The notes below the pieces were generated by a model that was not told where the DNA came from, did no database searches, and was given only the letters and a program-made list of their open reading frames with translations. The translations under genes were made by a program, and so were the position numbers. 64,000 nucleotides of DNA from Winogradskyella sp. GTDB lineage: Bacteria > Bacteroidota > Bacteroidia > Flavobacteriales > Flavobacteriaceae. Every line of letters starts with the position of its first letter. Position 1 is the first letter of the stretch. This document shows, piece by piece, positions 1-10,208 of the stretch. The stretch lies in contig PBLD01000003.1 in assembly GCA_002722255.1 (NCBI GenBank), positions 135,336 to 199,335 of the forward strand, given 5' to 3'.

Positions 1-786
1 TTCTTTAATCATTTCTTAAAAGGTGAAGCCGATGGTAAAACAGGATTACCAGAAGCGCAAATGTTTAATACAGGTACAAAATCATGGCAATCTTTTGAAA
101 GTTGGCCACCAGAAAACACAGCTAAAGAAAGTTACTTTTTACAACCTTACGAGCGCTTAACGCAACGTGCTACTAGAAATATCGCAACTTCAGATTTTAT
201 AAGTGATCCAAAAAAACCAGTACCTTATACAGAAGATATTAAAGTTGGGTTTACACCACGAAAATTTATGACAGACGATCAGCGTTTTGCATCGAGACGT
301 CCAGACGTATTAACGTTTGAAACCGAAGTTTTAGAAAATGATATTACGCTTGCAGGTGATATTTTAGCAAAGTTAAATGTATCAACTACAGGAACTGCAG
401 CCGATTGGATTGTAAAAGTAATAGATGTATATCCTGCAGATACAGAGAATACTGACGATGTGCAAGATCATTTAAAGTTGAGCAACTACCACATGATGGT
501 ACGTAGCGAAGTGTTACGTGGTCGTTTTAGAAATAGTATGGAAACACCTGAACCTTTTGTGCCAAACAAAAAGACAGCAGTAAATATTAAGTTGCAAGAT
601 GTGTTTCACACGTTTAAAAAAGGACATAAAATTCAGGTGCAAGTACAAAGTACCTTTTTTCCATACATAGATGCTAATCCGCAAACCTATGTAGATAATA
701 TTTTTGAAGCCAAAGAATCAGATTTTAAAGCGCAGACGCACAAGGTATTTAATGATTCGTCTATTGAGTTTACTATACTTAAGTAA
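1..786 (+). CDS. CocE/NonD family hydrolase, C-terminal part (gene starts before the window)
   Basis: The reading frame is open from the first base, so the gene enters from the left; an ATG at 61 is internal. About 261 residues are visible. They match the C-terminal jelly-roll (X-Pro dipeptidyl-peptidase C-terminal) domain of the CocE/NonD family: a segment near the beginning (MFNTGTKSWQSFESWPP), an Arg-Arg-Pro-Asp-Val-Leu stretch leading into a beta-rich region, and the ending with a conserved 'IQVQVQSTFFPYIDANPQT' strand pair. The catalytic alpha/beta-hydrolase part, with Ser, Asp and His, would lie outside the window. Members hydrolyse esters or amides (cocaine esterase, glutaryl-7-ACA acylase); many flavobacterial ones are exported, but the N-terminus is not visible here. 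The substrate cannot be told. Confidence 0.85.
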   Translation, partial: FFNHFLKGEADGKTGLPEAQMFNTGTKSWQSFESWPPENTAKESYFLQPYERLTQRATRNIATSDFISDPKKPVPYTEDIKVGFTPRKFMTDDQRFASRRPDVLTFETEVLENDITLAGDILAKLNVSTTGTAADWIVKVIDVYPADTENTDDVQDHLKLSNYHMMVRSEVLRGRFRNSMETPEPFVPNKKTAVNIKLQDVFHTFKKGHKIQVQVQSTFFPYIDANPQTYVDNIFEAKESDFKAQTHKVFNDSSIEFTILK

Positions 787-795
787 AATAATAAA

Positions 796-897
796 CGTCG
801 GTTCGAGTGAAATTGCTTCTGGCAATTTTGTATCGAGAACTTAATTTCTTGACTTCTCGATACAATTCCTCATACTTCGGAATCACTCGAAGTGACG
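796..897. repeat. Double palindromic repeat, copy 1
   Basis: Outer arms CGTCGGTTCGAGTGA (796-810) and TCACTCGAAGTGACG (883-897) are inverted and agree at 13 of 15 positions. Inner arms TTGTATCGAGAA (828-839) and TTCTCGATACAA (854-865) are a perfect 12-bp inverted pair. The same architecture recurs at 43861-43978 and, interrupted, at 39298-39440. It fills the gap between the CocE-like hydrolase and the YheT-like hydrolase. Confidence 0.85.
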
Positions 898-925
898 ATT
901 AGAAATAATCGCTGATTACTAAAAA

Positions 926-1894
926 ATGCCAATAATAGAATCCACATATAAACCACCATTTTGGGCAAAGAAAAGCTTTGTGTCTACAGTATTTTCAGGA
1001 TTAGCCAGAACAGTAAACGGTGTTGTGCAAACCAGAGAGCGCATCGAGTTAGAGGATGGTGATTTTATGGATGTGGATTGGAGTTATGCTGAAAGCCCTT
1101 CGGACAAAGTGATTATCTTACTTCATGGTTTAGAAGGTAATGCGCAACGACCATACATTACAGGAACCGCCAAATTATTTAATGAAAATGGAATAGATGC
1201 TTGCGCTTTAAACTTTAGAGGTTGTAGTGGTGAGCCTAACCGTTTGTACAGAAGTTATCATTCTGGTGCAACGGAAGATTTAGATGCGGTTATAAATCAT
1301 ATTTTAGAGAAAGACAAGTACAGCGAAATCTATATAAAAGGTATCAGTCTTGGTGCTAATATGGCCTTAAAGTATGCAGGTGAGCACAATGACTTACCAA
1401 AAGAATTAAAAGGAATTGTTGCTGTGTCGTCACCATGCTATTTGAAGGGTTCATGTGATGCCTTGATGAGTTTGAAAAACAAACACTACGCAATCAGGTT
1501 TTTGGCACATCTCAAGGAGAAACTGAAACCTAAATTAGAGCAGTTTCCGCAAGATATTTTCATAACAGATTTTAATTCTATTAAAACCTTAGTTGATTTT
1601 GATGATGTTTATACTTCAAAGGCTCACGGATTTAAGGATGCCTTAGATTATTATGAAAAGTCCAGTAGTCTACAATATTTGCCGAGCATTATCATTCCAA
1701 CTTTAATTATTAATTCGCTTAACGATTCATTTTTGTCTGCTGAATGTTATCCTGTAAAAGAAGCAAAACAAAATCCTAATCTTTATCTCGAAATGCCAAA
1801 GTACGGCGGACATGTTGGATTTATAGATAAAAAGAATGTGTATTATAATGAAAGACGCGCTTTGGATTTTGTAAATCAGATAATTAGTGGTTAA
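926..1894 (+). CDS. YheT-family alpha/beta-fold hydrolase
   Basis: This 322-residue protein has the features of the YheT/ABHD1-3 branch of alpha/beta hydrolases. There is an HGLEGN oxyanion-hole motif near residue 67, a 'LNFRGCSGEPNR' segment after it, and a nucleophile elbow GISLG at 139-143 (Ser141). A late 'GGHVGF' motif supplies the catalytic His. No signal peptide is seen, so it is likely cytosolic. Family members are carboxylesterases or lipases of poorly known substrate. It stands alone on the plus strand, 139 bp after the preceding stop, with a dispersed repeat in that gap, so it probably has its own promoter. The ATG at 926 is chosen because the conserved 'YKPPFWAK' opening follows at once. 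Confidence 0.88.
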   Translation: MPIIESTYKPPFWAKKSFVSTVFSGLARTVNGVVQTRERIELEDGDFMDVDWSYAESPSDKVIILLHGLEGNAQRPYITGTAKLFNENGIDACALNFRGCSGEPNRLYRSYHSGATEDLDAVINHILEKDKYSEIYIKGISLGANMALKYAGEHNDLPKELKGIVAVSSPCYLKGSCDALMSLKNKHYAIRFLAHLKEKLKPKLEQFPQDIFITDFNSIKTLVDFDDVYTSKAHGFKDALDYYEKSSSLQYLPSIIIPTLIINSLNDSFLSAECYPVKEAKQNPNLYLEMPKYGGHVGFIDKKNVYYNERRALDFVNQIISG

Positions 1895-1919
1895 TTTGGT
1901 TTTTCTGTAATTTACTTCA

Positions 1920-4900
1920 ATGAAAAAACGTTACATTTTTATTCTTTTTGTTTATTTTTTCTTTAATTCTTATTTAAATGCTCAGATAGAGCTTACTCAT
2001 AATGTTGGTAATGAGGTGATTAATACAGGTATGTTTTCCTGTCCTGAACCTGAGTATTTTGCAAGAACTTTTACGCTTCAAGATTTTGGGATTGCTTTAG
2101 GTTCAGAATTTGAGATTACATCTGGAGAATTTGCAATTGCATCTTCATACGGTGGAGCTATGGCTAGGTTTAATATTTATGAAATAGATGAAAATTTTCC
2201 TGATACTTTTGATGAAAACAATTTAATTGGAAGCAGTCAAATAGTTAATATTCCATACGTTTATACCTATGGTGACCCGGAAATTATTAATGTAGAATTT
2301 CAAAGTCCTGTAGTTGTTCCGAGTGGTGTAAGTCGCATTTTGGTAGAGGTTGAAAAAATTGACAATCCAAATGAGGTAGCCACTTTTGTAGCACATTTTG
2401 CAGGGACAGAATTAGATAATGACTTTTCTTGGTATAAAGGTTGTGGTGGTGCTGCGGTTGGTAATGATTACCTGACTACTTTAGATACAGCAGTACCAAA
2501 GCCCAATGCTAGATTTTATATTAAAGTTACAGGAACTGATAGTATTATAAATGCGCAAAACGAGTGTTTAGGAGAAACAGTTGATTTTAGCTTAAGTTCC
2601 AATGAGACTTTTGATTCTGCTTTATGGGACTTTGGAGATGGGCAAACAGCTATTGGGTTAAATGTTTCACATCTATATCTCAATTCAGGTAATTATGATG
2701 TTAATGTTAGTGCCACATATAATGGAGAGACTTTAAGTGGTTTTAAGACCATTGAAATTTATGAGAATCCAAATGTCAGCACAATTGTGAATTTATCTCA
2801 ATGTGACGAAAACTCTGATGGATTCACTATTTTTAATTTAACTAATGCTAATTCAGATATTTCAGCAAATTATCTTTCTGAAACTATAACTTTTTATGAA
2901 AATCAATTTAACGCCGAAAATGAAATTGAAGCTATAGTTGCACCAACAGAATATCCAAATGAAACAATAAATTCTGATATCGTCTGGGCACGAGTAGAAA
3001 ACGAAAATGGTTGTTTTGCCACTTCCCAAGTTAATTTAAATGTTACTTCAACTCAGATTCCTGATACGTATTTTAGGGATTTTTATGAATGCGATACGTT
3101 AATGGATATCCATGATGGTATTACTGTATTCGATTTCAGTATTGTAAATTCAGAAATTGAGACAATGTTTCCGAATGGTCAGAATTTAAATATTTCTTAT
3201 TATGAAAACCTCTTGGATGCATATGGAAATTTAAATTCAATACAAGATATTTCAAATTATACCAACACAACACCTATCGCTCAAGATATATATGTTAGGG
3301 TGGTTAATCCTCTAAATAGCGAATGTTTAGGAATAGGGCATTACATAACATTGCATGTAGTTGAGATGCCTATAGTAACAGGTCCATTGTTAATTGAAGA
3401 ATGTGATTATGATAACGATGGATTAGTGGAATTTTCGACATCGAATTTTGAGTATTTACTTTCTGATTTACAAACATTAGATGTTAGTTTTCGCTATTAT
3501 GATGAAGATGGAAATGAATTGCCGAGCCCACTGCCAGATCCTTTTATAACATCGGATCCTATTACCAATATTACGGTTTCTATAATTGCTGAAAATCAAA
3601 ATATTCCTTCTGGTGGTTGCGAAGTAACAACTGGTATTACTCTGTTTATAAATTCAGATTATAATATAGGTGAAGTGCCAGATTACTTCGGCTGCTTAGA
3701 CGCTTCAGACAACTTCTTTACTTTTGATACAAGTAATTTAGAAAGCTCTATTTTGAATGGACAAAATGACTTAGAAATTTCATATTTTGATGAGAATAGT
3801 AACTTAATAGAAAGTCCCTTTCCAAATGAATATTCATTAAGCGAAAGTGCAACAATAAGAGCAATTGTAACTAATAATCAAGACCCTATGTTATGTCCAT
3901 TGGAGATTGATATTAATTTCGAAGTGGCTTTAAAACCTGAAGACATCCAAATTGATGATGTTTATCTGTGTTTTGAAGAAGGAGAGGAGCAAATATTTTA
4001 TTTACGAGAGTATCTAGATGCTTCACTAGAAGAATATAACATTACAAATTCTGAAATAAATGCCTATAGTAATGGTGTGTTATACGACGACATCATAAAT
4101 GTAAATTTTCAAAATTTAAACCAAGCTGAAATAAATTACAGAATTGAAAATGCTGATTTCCCAGAATGTTATTCTATTGGGTCATTCAATATAATTTCTT
4201 CAAAAAGACCAGTTATTGGTGATTTATCAGATATAATACTCTGTGATGATGAAAGTAATGATGGATTCGAAAATTTAGATTTACAATCAATAAATGAAGA
4301 AATATTAAATGATTTGCCAACAAATCAATATACCATATCCTATTTTGAATCTTATGATAATGCCTTGGAAAATATAAATCAATTAGAAGAAATGGTTGGG
4401 TCAACTGACGATAAAACAATTTATGTTAGAGTTTCGAGTCAAGAAAATATAGATTGTTATGATATAAGTGATTTTAATCTTGTTGTTAAACCAGTTCCTG
4501 ATATTTCAGAAATTCAAAATGAATATTATATATGTAAAGGGGAAAGCTTAAATGTTACCGCAGGTGATGGTTTAGACTATTATTATTGGTCCAACGGAAT
4601 GACAACTTCTAGTATATCAATTACAGAAGCTGGTGAATATAGTGTAACTGTACTTCGAGACTATCCTGAGATATCTTGTGAAGTTACTAAAACGTTTGTT
4701 GTTTACGAATCTGAAGAACCTAATAGTGTGGAAATAGTTGTTGTAGAAGAATCTATAACCTCAAATGATATTCAAATTATTGCTAGCGGAATAGGAGATT
4801 ATGAATATTCTTTAGATGGAATAACATATCAAGAGTCAAATATCTTTTATGATTTAACTCAAAGTGATTATACTGTTTATATAAGAGATCGAAATGGCTG

Positions 4901-5186
4901 TGGCGTTTACATTGAAGAGTTATTTTTATTGAGATACCCAAAGTTCTTTACTCCAAATAATGATACAGAGAATGATTATTGGCAACTTTATAATGCTAAT
5001 AAAGAACTTCTCAATAAGCTTTATATTTTTGATAGATACGGAAAATTATTGATAGAGCTAGATCCTAGGTCAGTGGGTTGGGATGGTACTTATAATGGTT
5101 TACAAATGCCTAGTAGTGATTATTGGTTCATGTTAGAACGCCAAAATGGAAAAACCTATACAGGACATTTTGCACTTATTAGATAG
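1920..5186 (+). CDS. Large secreted protein with PKD domain and T9SS type B sorting domain
   Basis: The 1088-residue product begins with a signal peptide (about residues 1-21, ending NAQ) and ends with a gliding-motility-type C-terminal domain at about 1004-1088 (FFTPNNDTENDYWQL, 'FDRYGKLL', 'GWDGTYNG', final 'HFALIR'), the type B signal for the type IX secretion system. Between them are a PKD domain around residue 237 (ALWDFGDG) and several roughly 90-residue Ig-like repeats, each opening with a Cys-Asp-x-x-x-Asp-Gly segment. It is expected at the cell surface or in the medium; ligand unknown. The last 200 residues resemble the protein at 31640-34000. It begins 25 bp after the YheT-like gene. 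Confidence 0.9.
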   Translation: MKKRYIFILFVYFFFNSYLNAQIELTHNVGNEVINTGMFSCPEPEYFARTFTLQDFGIALGSEFEITSGEFAIASSYGGAMARFNIYEIDENFPDTFDENNLIGSSQIVNIPYVYTYGDPEIINVEFQSPVVVPSGVSRILVEVEKIDNPNEVATFVAHFAGTELDNDFSWYKGCGGAAVGNDYLTTLDTAVPKPNARFYIKVTGTDSIINAQNECLGETVDFSLSSNETFDSALWDFGDGQTAIGLNVSHLYLNSGNYDVNVSATYNGETLSGFKTIEIYENPNVSTIVNLSQCDENSDGFTIFNLTNANSDISANYLSETITFYENQFNAENEIEAIVAPTEYPNETINSDIVWARVENENGCFATSQVNLNVTSTQIPDTYFRDFYECDTLMDIHDGITVFDFSIVNSEIETMFPNGQNLNISYYENLLDAYGNLNSIQDISNYTNTTPIAQDIYVRVVNPLNSECLGIGHYITLHVVEMPIVTGPLLIEECDYDNDGLVEFSTSNFEYLLSDLQTLDVSFRYYDEDGNELPSPLPDPFITSDPITNITVSIIAENQNIPSGGCEVTTGITLFINSDYNIGEVPDYFGCLDASDNFFTFDTSNLESSILNGQNDLEISYFDENSNLIESPFPNEYSLSESATIRAIVTNNQDPMLCPLEIDINFEVALKPEDIQIDDVYLCFEEGEEQIFYLREYLDASLEEYNITNSEINAYSNGVLYDDIINVNFQNLNQAEINYRIENADFPECYSIGSFNIISSKRPVIGDLSDIILCDDESNDGFENLDLQSINEEILNDLPTNQYTISYFESYDNALENINQLEEMVGSTDDKTIYVRVSSQENIDCYDISDFNLVVKPVPDISEIQNEYYICKGESLNVTAGDGLDYYYWSNGMTTSSISITEAGEYSVTVLRDYPEISCEVTKTFVVYESEEPNSVEIVVVEESITSNDIQIIASGIGDYEYSLDGITYQESNIFYDLTQSDYTVYIRDRNGCGVYIEELFLLRYPKFFTPNNDTENDYWQLYNANKELLNKLYIFDRYGKLLIELDPRSVGWDGTYNGLQMPSSDYWFMLERQNGKTYTGHFALIR

Positions 5187-5223
5187 CTTGTTATCTTAGT
5201 AATTTATAGAAAATCAATTCTTT

Positions 5224-6762
5224 ATGCTCAAAAAAGTTTTTGGAAGTGCCGTTTTTGGTGTTGAAGCTACAACGATTACAGTAGAAGTAAATGTAGATAA
5301 AGGTGTAGGTTACCATTTGGTCGGACTTCCAGATAATGCCATAAAAGAGAGTAATTACCGTATTGCAGCAGCTTTGCAAAATAACGGTTACAGAATTCCA
5401 GGAAAGAAGATTACAATAAACATGGCGCCAGCCGATTTACGCAAAGAAGGTTCTGCTTACGATTTAACTTTGGCAGTGGGAATTCTAGCAGCATCTAATC
5501 AAATCAAAGCCGAAAATCTAGACGAGTATCTTATCATGGGAGAGTTGTCATTAGATGGTAGTTTGCAACCTATAAAAGGTGCGTTGCCAATTGCGGTAAA
5601 GGCTAGAGAGGAAGGTTTTAAAGGTTTTATTTTGCCAAGCCAAAATGCCAAAGAAGCAGCAATAGTCAACGACTTAAAAGTTTATGGTGTCGATAATATA
5701 AAACAAGTCATCAATCATTTTGATAAAGGTGAAACCTTAGAGCAAACCATTATCAATACACGAGAAGAATTCTATAAAAACCTCGATTTCCCTGAATTTG
5801 ATTTTGCAGATGTAAAAGGCCAAGAAAGTATAAAACGTTGTATGGAAATTGCGGCAGCAGGTGGTCATAATATTATTTTGATTGGTCCACCAGGTTCTGG
5901 TAAAACGATGTTGGCAAAGCGGTTGCCAAGTATTTTGCCACCAATGACGTTGCATGAAGCTTTGGAAACAACCAAGATTCATTCTGTGGTTGGACGTGTT
6001 AAAGATCATACAGGTTTAATGGCTCAGCGACCATTCAGAAGTCCACATCATACGATTAGCAATGTAGCCTTAGTTGGAGGCGGAAGCTACCCACAACCAG
6101 GTGAAATCTCACTATCGCACAACGGAGTTTTATTTTTAGATGAGTTACCCGAGTTTAAACGTGAAGTTTTAGAGGTTATGCGACAACCCTTAGAAGATAG
6201 AGAAGTGACCATTTCCAGAGCAAAGTTTACTGTTACCTATCCAAGTTCGTTTATGTTGGTTGCAAGCATGAATCCAAGTCCAGGAGGTTATTTTAACGAT
6301 CCTGATGCACCTGTAACGTCGAGTCCTGCCGAAATGCAACGGTACATGAGTAAAATTTCGGGACCATTATTAGATCGTATCGATATTCATATCGAAGTGA
6401 CTCCTGTGCCTTTTGAAAAGCTTTCAGATGACCGAAAAGGTGAATCTTCAGTCGATATTAGAAAACGTGTTACTACTGCTAGAGAATTACAAACAAAACG
6501 CTTTGAAGATTTGGAAAATGTGCATTATAATGCACAGATGAATACCAAACAAATACGCGAGTATTGTAAACTCGATGAAGGGTCTTTAGAATTACTAAAA
6601 TCTGCTATGGAGCGTTTAAATCTTTCCGCAAGAGCGTACGACAGAATCTTAAAAGTATCAAGAACCATTGCGGATTTAGAGGGTTCTAATGATGTCACTG
6701 GAGCACATATAAGCGAAGCTATTCAATATAGAAGTTTGGATCGCGAAGGCTGGTTGGGTTAA
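5224..6762 (+). CDS. comM: YifB/ComM-type Mg-chelatase-like AAA+ ATPase
   Basis: The 512-residue protein matches the full ComM/YifB layout: an N-terminal Lon-protease-like fold (about 1-170, with 'GLPDNAIKES' and the 'MGELSLDG' motif), a central AAA+ module with Walker A GPPGSGKT near residue 221 and Walker B 'GVLFLDELPEF', and a C-terminal Mg-chelatase domain ending 'AIQYRSLDREGWLG'. ComM is a hexameric helicase that promotes branch migration when single-stranded DNA is integrated during natural transformation. It acts in the cytosol. No competence genes are adjacent. Its stop codon overlaps the convergent stop of the next gene inside a shared TTAA. Confidence 0.95.
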   Translation: MLKKVFGSAVFGVEATTITVEVNVDKGVGYHLVGLPDNAIKESNYRIAAALQNNGYRIPGKKITINMAPADLRKEGSAYDLTLAVGILAASNQIKAENLDEYLIMGELSLDGSLQPIKGALPIAVKAREEGFKGFILPSQNAKEAAIVNDLKVYGVDNIKQVINHFDKGETLEQTIINTREEFYKNLDFPEFDFADVKGQESIKRCMEIAAAGGHNIILIGPPGSGKTMLAKRLPSILPPMTLHEALETTKIHSVVGRVKDHTGLMAQRPFRSPHHTISNVALVGGGSYPQPGEISLSHNGVLFLDELPEFKREVLEVMRQPLEDREVTISRAKFTVTYPSSFMLVASMNPSPGGYFNDPDAPVTSSPAEMQRYMSKISGPLLDRIDIHIEVTPVPFEKLSDDRKGESSVDIRKRVTTARELQTKRFEDLENVHYNAQMNTKQIREYCKLDEGSLELLKSAMERLNLSARAYDRILKVSRTIADLEGSNDVTGAHISEAIQYRSLDREGWLG

Positions 6763-8927
6763 TCGTCTTTTAAGAAATAATTTTTAACATTTTCATTGCT
6801 TTTACTATCTCTCCATTCAAAAGCAAGCTCTTCTTCAACAATGAAGCTATAGCTATTAGAAGCCATTTTACCTGAAGTATCTTTTTCAAACGCCATAATA
6901 GTGCCTAAACGGGTTAAATCCATATAGCGGTTTTCCGAGATTGGTAATAATTCTACTTTAGCCAAATCTGTTTGACTGTCTTTGCGTTTGTAATAAAACT
7001 TACCGTCTTCTACCCAAAATTTTCTCGGTCCATAGTCACCAGAGAAGGCTTCATTCTGTTTTAAGATTGCGGTTTCGTCATTATCGTTAATGTATTTTAA
7101 ATACGCTATAATGTTAGGAAGATAGCCATGCTTTGGGTTTTCTGTAAGTGCTGTTTCATATAGGTTTAAAGCAGTTTCAAGGTCGCCTTTATCAAATGCT
7201 TTGTGAGCATTTTGTATGGATTCGTCTTCTTTCCAATACCAAAATGAATTTAAGCTGTTATAATTATATTGAATAAAATTGATACCTATAGGTTTGCCAG
7301 AATCACTAAGTATAAGGTTGTGCTTAAAAGTTTTATCGTTTAAAAATCCTGATACAGCATTATGCTCTCCTGCAGGTAAAAGCGCATGCATGGTTTGATT
7401 TTTTATATACTGAATAAGCCTGTTATTATCTATCCAATAGGTCTGCTCTTGTTCATTGAAGCTTGAGCGATATGTGCCTTCAAATTTTTTGAGTTTAGAA
7501 ATGTCATAACCTTCTTTTTGTATGTAAGCTAAAGCAGAATCATAGACTTTTGCTCTATACTTAGTATAGGGAAAATGCAATTTTATATCCTCTAATAGTT
7601 TTTCGGCATTTTTAAAATCTCCTTTAAACAATGTTGGTTGAAGTCTGAACATTTTTAAGGAAGGGCTTAAAAACTCATATTTCTTAATTTCCTCAATGAG
7701 CATATCGTCGTTGCCATTAACCAAAGCAGCCATAGCAAGGTTTATACCTGTGTCTGGACTTTGATTAATATTAAATAGTCTTGAAGAAGATTCATAAAAT
7801 TTATCAGTTTGCTTGGTTTCGCCATAAATACTGAAAAGCACATGATTGTAAAACTCATTCATCGGATCGACTTCTAGTTGCAATTTTACTTGCTCTATAG
7901 CTTCATCAAAATTTTCGTAAGCTAAATTTCTTTGAATATATACTTCCAATTGCTTTTGTATTGGTAGTCTATTTCTGTATTTAAAAGCTTTGTCAGCCAG
8001 GTCTTGTACTTCTAGTCTTCCACGACTTACATGAAGCGATTGTTTTGCGTATTCTAAATAGGCTAGTGCAAATTCTTTGTCTATAGTCACAGCTTTGGTG
8101 TAATTGCCTTCAATATATTCTCTAACAGCTTCTAGAGAATTACTCATAAACTCATTTATAGGGTAGTCTAAATAGCGTAAATCTTTGCTTTCTACAAAAC
8201 CAGAATTTTCTACTACAAATACAGAGATTTCATCAATTAGTTCTAAAAGATCTTCTCCCTTAAATTCTTTTTCTTTTAGGGATTTTCCATTTGTAGATTT
8301 TCGTTTATATACAGTAATGCTATAATTGTCTCCTTCTTTATTGAAACTTCCATCGATATAAAAATCATTAAAAATTGATGCGTCTTCAATTTTAGTTGAA
8401 GTGTCTGTGTAAAAAGAAAAATCTGGGCTTAAACTTTTGTTCTGCAATAGATCTTCTTTTAAAAGTCTGCCAATTCCGTAACGCATCCAGTTAATAGAAT
8501 CGTTATTACTTAAATTTTCAAAACCATAGATAGGAACTCCAATTCTAAATTCTTCTTTAGTTATAGTTCTGGTTTGTGATTTACCAGATTCGTCAGTGTA
8601 GTTTATTTCTTTAGTAGTGGCACCTAAGTCGCTATTTCCAAAGCCAAAGTAAAGTCCTAAAAATAGCAGTATAAAATTAAGTGGAATAATTATTTTTTCT
8701 CTAAGCTTTATAACTCGCTTGCTCAATCGCTCTTGGTGATAAAAGTATATCAGAAGCGAAGGGCTTATGCCAATAAAAAACCACAATAAAATATCTACCC
8801 AATAAGGTGAGATGTTGTAACGGTTTAAAACCCAGTCTATAAACTGTAGAAAGGTCCAGGCGGCAACCAAGTAAGCGGCAAAGAATTTTAGTGTGTTAAT
8901 CCATTTCTTTTTGGTTTCAGGAGTCAT
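6759..8927 (-). CDS. Membrane protein with three N-terminal TM helices and TPR-like C-terminal region
   Basis: I do not recognise a named family for this 722-residue protein. It opens with three hydrophobic segments (about 8-28, 41-63 and 77-97). A region near residue 130 reads 'VPIYGFENLSNND', resembling the start of the TolB-like periplasmic domain seen in TPR signalling proteins. Helical repeats follow (about 270-420 and 550-610), including 'GDLETALNLYETALTENPKH', a convincing TPR unit. The C-terminal 90 residues are beta-rich. It probably sits in the inner membrane with a large soluble part. It is transcribed alone, convergent with comM with a 4-bp overlap. A role in sensing or scaffolding is only a guess. 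Confidence 0.75.
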   Translation of the reverse strand: MTPETKKKWINTLKFFAAYLVAAWTFLQFIDWVLNRYNISPYWVDILLWFFIGISPSLLIYFYHQERLSKRVIKLREKIIIPLNFILLFLGLYFGFGNSDLGATTKEINYTDESGKSQTRTITKEEFRIGVPIYGFENLSNNDSINWMRYGIGRLLKEDLLQNKSLSPDFSFYTDTSTKIEDASIFNDFYIDGSFNKEGDNYSITVYKRKSTNGKSLKEKEFKGEDLLELIDEISVFVVENSGFVESKDLRYLDYPINEFMSNSLEAVREYIEGNYTKAVTIDKEFALAYLEYAKQSLHVSRGRLEVQDLADKAFKYRNRLPIQKQLEVYIQRNLAYENFDEAIEQVKLQLEVDPMNEFYNHVLFSIYGETKQTDKFYESSSRLFNINQSPDTGINLAMAALVNGNDDMLIEEIKKYEFLSPSLKMFRLQPTLFKGDFKNAEKLLEDIKLHFPYTKYRAKVYDSALAYIQKEGYDISKLKKFEGTYRSSFNEQEQTYWIDNNRLIQYIKNQTMHALLPAGEHNAVSGFLNDKTFKHNLILSDSGKPIGINFIQYNYNSLNSFWYWKEDESIQNAHKAFDKGDLETALNLYETALTENPKHGYLPNIIAYLKYINDNDETAILKQNEAFSGDYGPRKFWVEDGKFYYKRKDSQTDLAKVELLPISENRYMDLTRLGTIMAFEKDTSGKMASNSYSFIVEEELAFEWRDSKSNENVKNYFLKDD

Positions 8928-9095
8928 GATTTTTGGTAATAGCTTTTTTGAAAATACAATGTAAGATTCAACTTTAAAGATAAACAGTATTGTGAGTATA
9001 TCAATAGTAAAGCATCAAAAGTTATGTAAAATTACTTTTTAATGTATTTTTACTAGATACACAGGGTTTTTATTAAAAACATAAAAAAGTAATAC

Positions 9096-10208
9096 ATGAA
9101 ATTTTATAAACTTCTAATCATACTTGTCTTGTTGGTAGGCTGCCAGAATTCTGAAACCGTAAAGAAGGATTCTAAGCCAAAAACAAAAGTTGAAATCGTA
9201 GATGTTCCACAGCTTAATCTAGAGCAAGCTAATCGTTTAGCACAATTGCCAATTCATTGCATTAATACCGAATATCCTAACAAGCTAGGACAGGTTTTAG
9301 GTGGTAATGAAGATCTAAAATCTCCACAAGAATTGCATCCTGTGTTTTATGGCTGTTTCGATTGGCATTCAGCAGTTCACGGACATTGGAGTTTGGTAAA
9401 GCTATTGAAAGAATTTCCGGAGTTGAATAATCGTGAAGCTATTATTCAAAAACTATTGACTAATATTTCAAAAGAAAATATAGCGCAAGAGGTTTTGTAT
9501 TTTAAAGGGAAACATAATACCTCTTACGAGCGTACATATGGTTGGGCTTGGTTGCTAAAGTTGGCAGAAGAACTGCATACTTGGAGTCATCCTGAAGCTA
9601 AAATCTTAGAAGAAAATCTTCAGCCTTTAACCAACCTAATTGTTGAGCGTTATTTAGAATTTTTACCAAAACTGAATTATCCAATTAGAGTAGGTGAGCA
9701 CCCTAATACTGCTTTTGGGTTGAGTTTTGCTTATGACTATGCTTTGGCTACTGATAATACACAATTACAAACTTTGATTGAAACCAGAGCAAAGGAATTT
9801 TATTCAGACGATCAAGATTGTCCGTTAGAGTGGGAGCCGAGTGGTTTCGATTTTTTATCACCTTGTTTAGAGGAAGCTGCATTAATGAAGCGCGTTTTGG
9901 CTAAAGATGAATTTTTGTCTTGGGTGAATGATTTTCTTCCAGAATTAAATAATGAAGATTTTGATATCGAAGTTGGCAAAGTATCAGATAGAACCGATGG
10001 TAAGTTGGTGCATCTCGATGGAGTAAATTTTTCAAGAGCATGGAGTCTAAACTACATTGCGAAGGATTTACCAGAGCTTAATCATCTTCAAAATTTAGCA
10101 AACAAACATATTAAATATTCTTTGCCAGGCATTGTTGGCGATAGTTATGAAGGAGGTCATTGGTTGGGTAGCTTTGCCATTTATGCGCTAAACTCAGTAA
10201 GTAACTAA
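9096..10208 (+). CDS. DUF2891 family lipoprotein, first gene of the 5-oxoproline operon
   Basis: The 370-residue product has a lipoprotein signal (hydrophobic stretch then VGCQN, with Cys16 as the lipid site). The rest matches DUF2891: 'HPVFYGCFDWHSAVHGHW' (about 87-104), 'SYERTYGWAWLLKLAEEL' (about 142-159), 'HPNTAFGLSFAYDYA' and a final 'SYEGGHWLGSFA'. Conserved His, Trp, Asp and Glu residues suggest an alpha/alpha-toroid enzyme or binding protein facing the periplasm. Its stop TAA shares one base with the ATG of the permease (TAATG), so the two are translationally coupled. From memory, DUF2891 genes also occur beside pyroglutamyl-peptidase loci in other bacteria. A job in pyroglutamate capture or processing is inferred from context. 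Confidence 0.85.
   Translation: MKFYKLLIILVLLVGCQNSETVKKDSKPKTKVEIVDVPQLNLEQANRLAQLPIHCINTEYPNKLGQVLGGNEDLKSPQELHPVFYGCFDWHSAVHGHWSLVKLLKEFPELNNREAIIQKLLTNISKENIAQEVLYFKGKHNTSYERTYGWAWLLKLAEELHTWSHPEAKILEENLQPLTNLIVERYLEFLPKLNYPIRVGEHPNTAFGLSFAYDYALATDNTQLQTLIETRAKEFYSDDQDCPLEWEPSGFDFLSPCLEEAALMKRVLAKDEFLSWVNDFLPELNNEDFDIEVGKVSDRTDGKLVHLDGVNFSRAWSLNYIAKDLPELNHLQNLANKHIKYSLPGIVGDSYEGGHWLGSFAIYALNSVSN

Noticed and set aside
796-812. GGTTCGAGT stretches that look like the T-arm of a tRNA
   Set aside because: No acceptor, D or anticodon stem can be drawn around them; they are the outer arms of the double palindrome repeat, seen again at 43861.
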